Shown here one piece after another: positions 27,299 to 35,030 of a stretch of 64,000 nt of DNA. A model generated the notes under the pieces. It did no database searches. It was given only the letters and a program-made list of their open reading frames with translations, and was not told the origin of the DNA. Every line of letters starts with the position of its first letter. The stretch's first letter is position 1. The translations under genes and the position numbers were made by a program. Location of the stretch: positions 620,001-684,000 of the forward strand of contig NZ_ARYH01000001.1 of NCBI RefSeq assembly GCF_000685235.1. Reading direction: 5' to 3'. Source of the stretch: Hyphomonas adhaerens MHS-3. GTDB lineage: Bacteria > Pseudomonadota > Alphaproteobacteria > Caulobacterales > Hyphomonadaceae.

Positions 27299-28729
27299 CT
27301 AGTCTTGTGGATCAGCCGGCTTGCGGAAATCCCAGCCCGACTGCGCCGCGATATAGGCAAAGGCGGCATAGACGCTGACATTCTGGCGGAAGGCATCCGG
27401 TTCAATCTTGTCGAACGTGTCGTCAGGTGTGTGGTGGTAGTCGAAATAGTCCCAGCCATCCTGCGCCGGCGTCACCACAGGCACGCCGGAGCGGGCCAGA
27501 ACGCCGATGTCCGGTCCGCCACCTGCGAGATTGTCCCCCGGTGCCACGCCATAACGGGCCAGAACGCCCTGGATCTTCTTCGCGTAATCCAGCGCTCCAT
27601 CGCCGAACTTTGTCTGGAACTGCCAGATATAGCTCGCGCCATGATCGCTTTCGGAAGCGAGCACGTGGTTGCCCAGTTCGTCTGCATGCTGACGGGCATA
27701 GGCATCGCCGCCGAACAGGCCGATTTCCTCTGAGCCATAAAGCACGACGCGGATCGTCCGGTCCGGCTTGCCGGGCAGCTGATCGATCAGCTTGGCGGCG
27801 CCGACAACGATGCCGCAACCGGCCCCGTCATCAATGGCCCCGGTGCCAAGGTCCCAGGAATCGAGATGGCAGCCGAGCAGCACGATCTCGTCCTTGTTCG
27901 CGCCGCCTTCGACTTCCGCGATGACGTTTCCGGACGGCGCCGCATCAGCCGTCTCCACGCCGATATCGAGATTGACGGTGACTGCGCCCCGCTCCAGCAG
28001 GCGGGCCAGCTGATCGGCGTCCGGCGCAGACAGGGCAGCTGCCGGGATCGGACCTGTCGGCTTTGCCACACCATCCGGCCCGCGTCGGTCAATGCCGCCG
28101 GTATGCGGGCGACGGAAATGGTCGGTTCCGACAGAGCGGATGAGGCAGGCCACGGCCCCCTTCCCGGCGGCGACTTTCGGACAGGCCGCCCGTTTCGCAA
28201 CCGCGAGGCCATACCCGGCCCCCGTCTGGGTCCGCGTCATGTATTCGTCGATGAAGACGATCTTGCCGGCCACGTCTGCATCATCGGCTGCCTGCAGGTC
28301 TGCCAGAAGCTCGAACCGGACAATGTCCGCCTCCAGCCCGCCTTCCGGCGTTGGCGCACTGCCGCCGAGTGCCGTGATGATCAGCGGCTGGGCGCTGGCC
28401 CCGACCACACGGGCGGTTTCGTGCGTGCGCTTCCAGTAAGGCACGGTGAAGTCTTCGACATGGACATTGGCAAAGCCCATTTCGGTCAGTTCCGCGACCG
28501 CCCAGTCGCGCGCCCGTTTCTCGTCCGGAGACCCGGCAAGACGCGGGCCGATCTCGGTCGTCAGGTCCTCGACGAATTGCAGGCCGACATTGTCCCACGT
28601 GCCGGCATTCGCCAGCGATGTGGCGGTCTCCAGGACCTGCGCCTCACGGTCAGCCGCCTCTTCGGCGGCCGCGGTGAAGGTATGGCTGGCAGCAAGTGTC
28701 CCCAGCGCGGCAAGGGCAATCAGTCTCAT
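27299..28729 (-). CDS. M28 family metallopeptidase (aminopeptidase)
   Basis: 476 residues with a signal peptide (cut near residue 20). Zinc-binding motifs of the M28 fold: HLDSWDLGTGAIDDGAG, the YGSEEIGLFGG stretch with the catalytic Glu, ESDHGA and HTPDDTFD. A PA-type insertion lies between the N-terminal part and the catalytic half. Likely a periplasmic or secreted peptidase for peptide uptake. Single gene. Confidence 0.93.
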   Translation of the reverse strand: MRLIALAALGTLAASHTFTAAAEEAADREAQVLETATSLANAGTWDNVGLQFVEDLTTEIGPRLAGSPDEKRARDWAVAELTEMGFANVHVEDFTVPYWKRTHETARVVGASAQPLIITALGGSAPTPEGGLEADIVRFELLADLQAADDADVAGKIVFIDEYMTRTQTGAGYGLAVAKRAACPKVAAGKGAVACLIRSVGTDHFRRPHTGGIDRRGPDGVAKPTGPIPAAALSAPDADQLARLLERGAVTVNLDIGVETADAAPSGNVIAEVEGGANKDEIVLLGCHLDSWDLGTGAIDDGAGCGIVVGAAKLIDQLPGKPDRTIRVVLYGSEEIGLFGGDAYARQHADELGNHVLASESDHGASYIWQFQTKFGDGALDYAKKIQGVLARYGVAPGDNLAGGGPDIGVLARSGVPVVTPAQDGWDYFDYHHTPDDTFDKIEPDAFRQNVSVYAAFAYIAAQSGWDFRKPADPQD

Positions 28730-28799
28730 CAGGCATCTCCGGAATGGTTTGCGCGGACGCTAAGCCATTCCGGCGGCGGTTGAAACCCGCCTGCCCGGT

Positions 28800-29411
28800 T
28801 CAGAGTGCCGCGGCCATGGCCAGGACCGCATCGACGGCCGGGCGGTCCTTGTAGCCCTCCTCCCGCATCACGGCCTTCACGGTGCCGTCGGCAGAGATGA
28901 AGATGATGGCCGGGTGCGGAATGCCGTCATAACGCGAGCCCGCAGGCACATCCGGATTGCGCAGGTCGAACGCGTCAATGGCGGCCGACCCGGTATCGGA
29001 ATACAGGCCATAGGGCAGGTCTTTCGCGGCCTTGAAATCCGCCAGCGTTTCCGGACTGTCATAGGAGACCCCGATAAGGGTCCAGCCCTCGTCGCCGAGG
29101 GGGGCCGCGGCGTCTTTCAGGTCGATCAGCTGTTTCTTGCAGTACGGGCACCAGTCAGCCGATCGGAAAAAGGCAACGACCGTGCCTTTCTCTCCCGCAA
29201 GATCCGTGAAGCTGACCACGCCCTCCGGGCCCACGACAGAGGCCGCCGGGGCAGGTTGGCTCACAATGGGGCCGACCCGCATGCTTTCAGCCATGGCGGC
29301 CTGTTCGGCTTCGCTGGCCTTCGCGGAGAGAGCGGCGTCAGACGCGTCCTGCGCGGCGGCGGCAGCCGGCAAAAGCGCGAGCAGGGAGGCGAGGGAGGCA
29401 GTGCGGATCAT
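28800..29411 (-). CDS. Exported peroxiredoxin/AhpC-TSA family redoxin
   Basis: 203 residues from the ATG at 29411 (AAGGA 7 bases before). Signal peptide ending AAAAAQ, then a thioredoxin-like fold with the active site DWCPYCKKQL. The CxxC pair suggests a thiol-disulfide or peroxide reductase in the periplasm; the exact reaction is not clear. A palindrome lies about 60 bases upstream. Confidence 0.85.
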   Translation of the reverse strand: MIRTASLASLLALLPAAAAAQDASDAALSAKASEAEQAAMAESMRVGPIVSQPAPAASVVGPEGVVSFTDLAGEKGTVVAFFRSADWCPYCKKQLIDLKDAAAPLGDEGWTLIGVSYDSPETLADFKAAKDLPYGLYSDTGSAAIDAFDLRNPDVPAGSRYDGIPHPAIIFISADGTVKAVMREEGYKDRPAVDAVLAMAAAL

Positions 29412-29472
29412 GAGCATTTCCTTTTCTTGCCCTTCCCCTAACCGGGCCGGGCCCGCCAAGCGATGCACGAGC

Positions 29473-29486
29473 GCGTGAGCTCACGC
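29473..29486. promoter_or_regulatory. 14-base palindrome upstream of the redoxin gene
   Basis: GCGTGAGCTCACGC is a perfect dyad 62 bases before the redoxin start. Size and position suit a repressor or activator dimer; no regulator gene is nearby. Confidence 0.35.
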
Positions 29487-29602
29487 AGGCGTGATGCTGG
29501 CGCCCGGCTCGCACCTGTGTCCACCGCGAGCAAATGAAACCTGAAGCGATCCCGGTCCTGAAGCTTCATCGCGCGTTTACGCTCATTTTCACAGGCCTTT
29601 AT

Positions 29603-30982
29603 TTAACGGGGCTTCCAGAGAGACCTGACAAATTTGATGGCCAGCCACCCGATCAGCCACAGGAGAAGAACCAGCAACAAAGGCAAGGCAAGTATGAGCG
29701 TAATTTCACTGGCACCCAATACAAATAGCTCATCGCCGCCAGACGAGGAGAAAAAATTGTAATTCCGATACACGTCCACAACGCCTGCGGAGACACCGAG
29801 TGTGGAAATGACAGCAATAAACAATCCGATAGCGGCAAACCATCCGGCGCGTTGCTGATCCTTGAAGTCGTTCAGGTCGCTTTCGCGGGCAACGAATACA
29901 TTTGCGATGCTCTTAATTCTCGCTTGCCGCTCATCGATCCTGGACCGTTCCGCCAACAAGGACAAAAACTGACGATCGTCGGCGGCATGTGTGAAAGATC
30001 GGATATCGACTAGGGAAGACACTGACTCCGCCAGGTAGGACAGGGCGCGGATAGACTGCCGGCTCACAATTTTGCCGCTGCGTTTCCCGCGTAGGGTTTC
30101 GTTCAGTACGGTTGAGCATTTGCCAATCAGGAACGTTTCCACATTTGTAGCGAACGTATCCGCAACACAATAATTGTGAAAAATTGAAAGAATCCGGTCC
30201 GGAAATTGCGGCCGATCACCTGACCTTCGAACGACTGCCAGCCACGGTTTGTAAATGACTTGCCCACTCCAGGTTTCGACCTTCTGACCGGCGGTATCTG
30301 TAATCACATTGTCAAACTGCTCATCCACCATCGTCTTGTCGATGATCAGCAGGGCTGAGATCCACTTTATTTCAATCAACTCATTGCTGGCGTGTATCGC
30401 GTTCGCCCGTTCGAGGTCGTGAATTTTCAGTTTTTTTGCGTGCCGGGATATCTCGTCGCGCAAATTCCGGAGTGTATTATTAAAGGCTGCGGCGAGTTCG
30501 ACAATGGCACTATCCCCATATGCGGCGCACTCGATCGCCCGGTAAACGCGCTTGATCAGATCAGCGTCAGTATCGTCAGAAATTTCTCCATCTATGAGGA
30601 CCATGACAACGCCGTTCGCATAAAACCGGATCGCGATTTCGGGCGAAAAGTTTTCCGTGATCCACACCGAAACATCAGGCCCGACCGGATCAAACAACTG
30701 TTTGTCAGCGTCGAGTGTGCAGTATTCGAGAATATCGGCGCTCAGACGTTCCCAAAGGCATTTTTCCATCCCCGCAAAGTGCAGGCCTCTGCCGAAAGGA
30801 TTATCAACTCCGCTCACATAAGAAAGTTGAGCGGGGTCGGAGACGGGAAAGTCCGACACGCTATTGGCGAACGTTCTGGACAGCGCAATCGTCAAAATCC
30901 TTCGGACCTCGTCTGCCAGCACTTCGTCGGCGATGCCGAACACCACGCCGAAATCGATCGGGATACATATGTGAAGCCTCAC
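29603..30982 (-). CDS. Unrecognised membrane protein, CorA-like topology
   Basis: 459 residues from a GTG start. About 380 residues of soluble alpha/beta sequence, a charged helical stretch (SLLAERSRIDERQARIKSI), then two C-terminal membrane helices (AGWFAAIGLFIAVISTLGV and ITLILALPLLLVLLLWLIG) with a short loop. That layout resembles CorA-type channels, but the GMN signature is absent (VYRNYN instead). Base composition is visibly AT-richer than all neighbours and codon use differs, so it was probably acquired. No family recognised; no partner gene beside it. Confidence 0.8.
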   Translation of the reverse strand: MRLHICIPIDFGVVFGIADEVLADEVRRILTIALSRTFANSVSDFPVSDPAQLSYVSGVDNPFGRGLHFAGMEKCLWERLSADILEYCTLDADKQLFDPVGPDVSVWITENFSPEIAIRFYANGVVMVLIDGEISDDTDADLIKRVYRAIECAAYGDSAIVELAAAFNNTLRNLRDEISRHAKKLKIHDLERANAIHASNELIEIKWISALLIIDKTMVDEQFDNVITDTAGQKVETWSGQVIYKPWLAVVRRSGDRPQFPDRILSIFHNYCVADTFATNVETFLIGKCSTVLNETLRGKRSGKIVSRQSIRALSYLAESVSSLVDIRSFTHAADDRQFLSLLAERSRIDERQARIKSIANVFVARESDLNDFKDQQRAGWFAAIGLFIAVISTLGVSAGVVDVYRNYNFFSSSGGDELFVLGASEITLILALPLLLVLLLWLIGWLAIKFVRSLWKPR

Positions 30983-30996
30983 AATAAGCCGCCCAT
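30979..30996 (-). CDS. Possible five-codon leader before the orphan membrane gene
   Basis: ATG-GGC-GGC-TTA-TTG-TGA preceded by GAAGG; its TGA overlaps the GTG start of the next gene. It may feed ribosomes to the GTG by coupling. It could also be chance. Confidence 0.25.
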   Translation of the reverse strand: MGGLL

Positions 30997-31063
30997 AAAA
31001 CTACCTTCGCTCAAATCGCAACTTTGGGATTAAACTAGGAAAACGCGCAGCGTTACGCAAAGT

Positions 31064-31095
31064 GAAAAAAAGCCCCGCCTGTCCGGGCGGGGCTT
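31064..31095 (-). terminator. Terminator of the BI-1 family gene
   Basis: Stem AAGCCCCGCC / GGCGGGGCTT (10 pairs, 6-base loop) followed on the minus strand by seven T. It lies 24 bases after the stop codon. Confidence 0.9.
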
Positions 31096-31118
31096 CTCGT
31101 CGCTATTCGTGATTGGTC

Positions 31119-31895
31119 CTATCGGCGGGACAGGAGCGACATGATCGTGACGAAGATGTTGTAGAACAGGATGAAGAAGTGCAGGGCACCCATGTTCGTC
31201 ATCACGGCCAGGCTGCGCGCGTCCCCTTCCAGAGCGAAATAGGACTGTTTCAGCTGCTGTGTGTCCGTCGCGACCAGAATACCCGAAATCGCCAGCACAC
31301 CCACGGTGATCGCGGTTTCAAGGAATCCCGACGGCGGGAACAGGAAGCTGAGCAGCGCCATGCCGACAATGCCCCAGAGGGCGAAGATGGCGACCACGCC
31401 AATCGGCTTCAGGTCCCGCTTGGTGGTGTAGCCATACAGCGACAGCGCACCGAAGGCCGTGGCCGTCAGGAAGAAGGCCTTGGCAATGGTGATGAATGTG
31501 GTGCTGTAGACGATGCCCGCGCGGCTGGCCGCTTCGGTGTTCATGGTGGCCATCAGCACCCACACAGACAGGCTGAGACCCAGTAAGGTCACGATTGTCC
31601 AGTAGAGAACCGCTGTTCCCAGCGGCGACGGCCGCTTCATGGCAAAGGCGGAAATCAGGATCAGCCCGATCGGACCGAACTGCACGACCATGCGAAACGG
31701 GGAGAACAGCACGAATTCGGTCAGCGCCGGGACGGTGTTGGAACCAACCAGGAATGCCAAGGCGCCTGCCAGGGCGATTCCGTAGGCAAGCTTCTGATAA
31801 ACGCCCAGCATGAAGGCGCGCAGGCCCTCATTGACCGACATGTCCATCGAGCCCGCGCCGGCGGACGGCGAATAAGCACGATTGAAATCATTCAT
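31119..31895 (-). CDS. Bax inhibitor-1/YccA family membrane protein
   Basis: 258 residues from the ATG at 31895 (GAAAGGG upstream; a TTG three codons earlier is less likely). Seven hydrophobic segments after a soluble N-terminus; conserved stretches include YQKLAYGIALAGALAF and FLFPPSGFLE. Homologues are inner-membrane proteins linked to calcium leak or stress tolerance, mostly untested in bacteria. Single gene with its own promoter and terminator. Confidence 0.93.
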   Translation of the reverse strand: MNDFNRAYSPSAGAGSMDMSVNEGLRAFMLGVYQKLAYGIALAGALAFLVGSNTVPALTEFVLFSPFRMVVQFGPIGLILISAFAMKRPSPLGTAVLYWTIVTLLGLSLSVWVLMATMNTEAASRAGIVYSTTFITIAKAFFLTATAFGALSLYGYTTKRDLKPIGVVAIFALWGIVGMALLSFLFPPSGFLETAITVGVLAISGILVATDTQQLKQSYFALEGDARSLAVMTNMGALHFFILFYNIFVTIMSLLSRR

Positions 31896-31950
31896 AGGTT
31901 TCAAGCCCTTTCTCTTAGCCGGGTGGATTATTTACCCGGAACATGCGCGA

Positions 31951-31979
31951 AATATGGGAGGGCTTGCCATCATGTGCAA
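31951..31979 (-). promoter_or_regulatory. Candidate promoter of the BI-1 family gene
   Basis: On the minus strand TTGCAC (31979-31974), 17 bases, CATATT (31956-31951), about 55 bases before the start codon. Confidence 0.5.
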
Positions 31980-32155
31980 GCAAAACCGGACATCCCTTCC
32001 GCTTGTTCATGCACCGGAAGCCGCCCGCCAGGCAAAAACACTTCAAACAAACCAGTCTTTTACTTGAGCCCCCCGCAATCTGTACTTGATTGCGACCCAA
32101 CACGCCAAAGTATTCGCAAATTATCAGCCGCGACTTTTGAAGCTCAGCCACGCAT

Positions 32156-32203
32156 ATTCAGAAGTGGATTGACTAACCTTTACTCAAGGCTAATCTTCTG
32201 AAT
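32156..32203. promoter_or_regulatory. Nine-base inverted repeat flanking the DUF2853 promoter
   Basis: ATTCAGAAG (32156-32164) and CTTCTGAAT (32195-32203) are perfect complements 30 bases apart. One arm precedes the -35, the other overlaps the -10, so a protein bound there would control the promoter. Confidence 0.5.
32169..32196 (+). promoter_or_regulatory. Promoter of the DUF2853 gene
   Basis: TTGACT (32169-32174), 16 bases, TAATCT (32191-32196): a near-consensus sigma-70-type pair, with a leader of about 50 bases. Confidence 0.6.
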
Positions 32204-32252
32204 CTGGCGCAGTTCCAGCAGTGGAGGCGCCAAAGCACTAGGGGATACAATT

Positions 32253-32588
32253 ATGGCAGACGCATCGGCTTACGCCGAGAATATCAAGAAATACGCAAAT
32301 GGTGGGTACAATCAGGCAGCCGCCGAGAAGATCGTGGGACATCTCGGCATTGCCCTCCGCAACAAGGACAGCTCCATTGTCGCCTGCAGCGATGACGGCG
32401 AACTGGACCGTGTGCGGGAAAAATGGTGCCGCGGAAAACTGGGCCTCGCCGAGAAGCAGGGAGAGCTTGATACGGCCATCAAGACGATCTGTGATCGCAT
32501 GAGCGCGGAAGGCGGACAGAAATCACGGGTCACCTTCTACTACCTCCTCGCAGAGCACTTCGGAAAGCTCGCCGAACTGGGCAGCTGA
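32253..32588 (+). CDS. DUF2853 family protein
   Basis: 111 residues, soluble, mainly helical. The family pattern is visible: EKIVGHLGIALRNKDSSIVACSD, then VREKWCRGKLGL and RVTFYYLLAEHFGKL. Function unknown. Preceded by GGGGA and a strong promoter, followed by a strong terminator: a single-gene unit. Confidence 0.85.
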   Translation: MADASAYAENIKKYANGGYNQAAAEKIVGHLGIALRNKDSSIVACSDDGELDRVREKWCRGKLGLAEKQGELDTAIKTICDRMSAEGGQKSRVTFYYLLAEHFGKLAELGS

Positions 32589-32611
32589 TCCGGACTTTCA
32601 TCACATCGGAC

Positions 32612-32644
32612 AAACCCGGCCTCATCTGGCCGGGTTTTCTTTTT
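32612..32644 (+). terminator. Terminator of the DUF2853 gene
   Basis: Stem AAACCCGGCC / GGCCGGGTTT (10 pairs, 6-base loop) running into TTCTTTTT. Confidence 0.9.
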
Positions 32645-32670
32645 CCGCGTCCGGAGGCAGACAACCGGCC

Positions 32671-33207
32671 ATGTACAGACTGTTTGCCGCCCTGCCCGTC
32701 CCCGAAGACCTGTGGGAAGGACTGGCCGCCCTTCAGGACGGCTTGCCCGGGGCGAGCTGGCGCCCGGAAGAGAATTTCCACATTACCCTGCGGTTTTTCG
32801 GTGACCTGACCTATCGCCAGGCACGGGACCTGGACGATTTGCTGGGGGACATCCGCTGCCAGCCATTCGAACTCTCGATAGAGGGCGCCGGCTGGTTCGG
32901 ACGGCGCGAACCGTCCGCTGTCTGGGCACGGGTGCGCGAAAGCGATGAATTGCGCAGCCTGTCGGCCCGGTGCGAACAGGCGGCCCGCCGCCTCGGCTTC
33001 GAGCCGGACCGGCGCCCGTTCATTCCGCATGTCACGCTGGCCTACCTGCACAACGCCGCGCTGGAAGACACAAGGCGCTGGGTGGAGGCCCATCACGCCT
33101 ATCGCAGCGGCCCGTTCATCGCAGACCGGTTCCACCTCTATTCCAGCCACTCCGCCAAAGGCCGCCCCAGCCGATATCAGGCGGAGGCGGACTATGTGCT
33201 GGAATAG
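32671..33207 (+). CDS. thpR: RNA 2',3'-cyclic phosphodiesterase
   Basis: 178 residues with the two HxTx motifs of the 2H phosphoesterase family, HITL (about residue 37) and HVTL (about 117), and the start YRLFAALPVP. Opens 2',3'-cyclic phosphates, historically assayed as 2'-5' RNA ligase. Convergent with the next gene. Confidence 0.93.
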   Translation: MYRLFAALPVPEDLWEGLAALQDGLPGASWRPEENFHITLRFFGDLTYRQARDLDDLLGDIRCQPFELSIEGAGWFGRREPSAVWARVRESDELRSLSARCEQAARRLGFEPDRRPFIPHVTLAYLHNAALEDTRRWVEAHHAYRSGPFIADRFHLYSSHSAKGRPSRYQAEADYVLE

Positions 33208-33211
33208 CGGC

Positions 33212-34756
33212 TCAGGGCGCCGGAACGAAGCTGAGGTTCAGTTCCTGGATCAATGGCGGGTGGTTTGGTGACAGCAACAGCCAGCCCTCCATGTCTCCCG
33301 CCTCGCACGTCCATGTGAAGCGGCCGCTGAGATGCCCGTTCGCCCGGAACGGCGCGCCGGTGTCGCAGGCACCTGCCTCTGCCTTCAGGTCCGCCAGCGC
33401 GCGTTCGCGGACCGGAATGGTCGCATCCATCGTGAAGTTCATCGCCAGCTTGCCTTCGGCGGGTGTGAAGCTGCCCTGTTCGTACACGGCGCCCGCAACC
33501 GAATAGGCATCGGCGAGCGGAGCGCTGACCGGCCATTCGCGGGCAGGCAATTCGCCCGCAGTCGCCAGTTCAAGCGCCGCCTCCCGCACGATCCGCGACG
33601 GCGCCGCATAGGTCCGGTTGGCAAAGGCAAACACGCCGACGCCCGCATCCGGCATAAGCAGCACATTCGACCCATAGCCCGGATACCCGCCGGAATGCGC
33701 CATCGTGGTGCCCAGCTCGCACTCGGCCGTGACGGCAAAGCCCATCGCGTAATTCACCGCAACATCGCAGGTCTCGCCCTCTTCCAGGCCATCGCGCGTA
33801 TAGACGCGCGGGAAGTTCAGGCCCTGCGACAGCTCGCGCACGGACGAGCGTTTGACCGGCCCGGTCTCTTCCCCGTCACGGGGCGGCCAGGCATCCAGCA
33901 GGAAGGCGACCCATTTTTCGTAATCCTCGGCATTGGTCATCACGCCGCCCATGGCGCCGAACACGCCCGGCCCGAGTGCCGGTTCTTTCGAGAACGCCCC
34001 CTCTTCCCAGCGATAGCCGAGCGCGCGGCGGTCCTGATCCACGGCATAGACGTCATACCCGGTCGAAGTCATGCCCAGCGGCAGCATGATCTCGGTGCGG
34101 ATGTAATCCTCATACGGCATGCCGGAGAGATTGGTGACGATCCGGCCCAGCAGGGCGTAACCGAAATTGGAATATTCATACGCCATCTGCGGGGCGCGGC
34201 TGAATGGAACGCCTTCTTTGAGGACTTCGGTAAAGACCTCCTCGGGCATGTCCTGCTGGCGGTCGCCCCAGGGATTGTCCGTCACCAGGCCGCTGACATG
34301 GGCCAGCAGGTCCCGCACGCGGATGCGCGGGGAGTCCGTGGTCGGATAGGTCCAGCCTCTCAGCTCCGGCACATAGTATTCAGCCGGGGCATCGAGATAC
34401 AGCTTGCCTTCATCCCTCAGCTTGAGGATGGCGAGTGCCGTGAACGCCTTGCTCATCGACGCGATGGAGAACAGCGAGTCCGCCGTGACAGGGGCCTCCG
34501 TTTCGAGGTTCGCGACGCCGGAGGTTTTGAAATAGACCAGCTCCCCATCCTTGACGATGCCCCACACAAGACCCGGCACATGCTGCGCCGTCTGGTAGTC
34601 CAGGAACCGCGCATCAATCCGGTCCGTGACCTCCGCCGGAATTGCAGGCGCGGCGGCGTCCGGTGCAGCGACGGCCTCTTCTGCAGAGGCCCCAAGCGCG
34701 GCCAGCGCGAGCACCGATCCGGCAAGCAGGCTTTTCAACGGGTGGAGCTTCATCAT
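33212..34756 (-). CDS. Serine hydrolase, beta-lactamase/class C penicillin-binding family
   Basis: 514 residues from the ATG at 34756 (AGGAAGAGGA upstream). Signal peptide, then Ser100-x-x-Lys103 in ASMSKAFT, Tyr-x-Asn in YEYSNFGYALLG and HSGG in place of KTG. A C-terminal beta domain of about 130 residues follows. More likely a peptidase or esterase than a true beta-lactamase. Confidence 0.9.
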   Translation of the reverse strand: MMKLHPLKSLLAGSVLALAALGASAEEAVAAPDAAAPAIPAEVTDRIDARFLDYQTAQHVPGLVWGIVKDGELVYFKTSGVANLETEAPVTADSLFSIASMSKAFTALAILKLRDEGKLYLDAPAEYYVPELRGWTYPTTDSPRIRVRDLLAHVSGLVTDNPWGDRQQDMPEEVFTEVLKEGVPFSRAPQMAYEYSNFGYALLGRIVTNLSGMPYEDYIRTEIMLPLGMTSTGYDVYAVDQDRRALGYRWEEGAFSKEPALGPGVFGAMGGVMTNAEDYEKWVAFLLDAWPPRDGEETGPVKRSSVRELSQGLNFPRVYTRDGLEEGETCDVAVNYAMGFAVTAECELGTTMAHSGGYPGYGSNVLLMPDAGVGVFAFANRTYAAPSRIVREAALELATAGELPAREWPVSAPLADAYSVAGAVYEQGSFTPAEGKLAMNFTMDATIPVRERALADLKAEAGACDTGAPFRANGHLSGRFTWTCEAGDMEGWLLLSPNHPPLIQELNLSFVPAP

Positions 34757-34863
34757 GGCAGTCCTCTTCCTTTTCCCCGCAACGCGCGCGGACAAGGCGG
34801 AACCTAACGGCGGTTCCGGACAACCAGCAAGCGCAAGTCGCCAAAAAGCGATGGAAAAGGGAA

Positions 34864-34939
34864 TGGTGCCGCTAAGGTGACTTGAACACCTGACCCCCGC
34901 ATTACGAATGCGATGCTCTACCAGCTGAGCTATAGCGGC
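34864..34939 (-). tRNA. tRNA-Thr (anticodon CGU)
   Basis: 76 bases including an encoded CCA. The acceptor stem GCCGCTA/TAGCGGC pairs fully, the D arm has AGCTGGTA, the anticodon loop is TTCGTAA (anticodon CGU, reads ACG), and the T loop is TTCAAGT. It stands between the hydrolase and hemY genes. Confidence 0.97.
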
Positions 34940-35030
34940 CTAGACCATTCTGAAGGCCCGCCTCATACCGGCAGATGCGCGGTTTCGCAAGACGCTTTTG
35001 CCATCCCCGGCAGTGCACGTGCAGACGCGG

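Larger units (their letters stand above)
31896..32252. other. Divergent promoter region between BI-1 and DUF2853 genes
   Basis: 357 bases without a gene and clearly AT-richer than the coding DNA around it. It carries the two promoters and the inverted repeat listed separately, and a small inverted repeat CCGGGT...ACCCGG (31919-31939) in the BI-1 leader. Confidence 0.6.

Noticed and set aside
31923-32201. 92-codon frame in the BI-1/DUF2853 gap
   Set aside because: No ribosome site, odd composition, overlaps both promoters.
33212-34756. Antibiotic-resistance beta-lactamase
   Set aside because: HSGG replaces KTG and the protein has a large extra C-terminal domain; peptidase or esterase is likelier.
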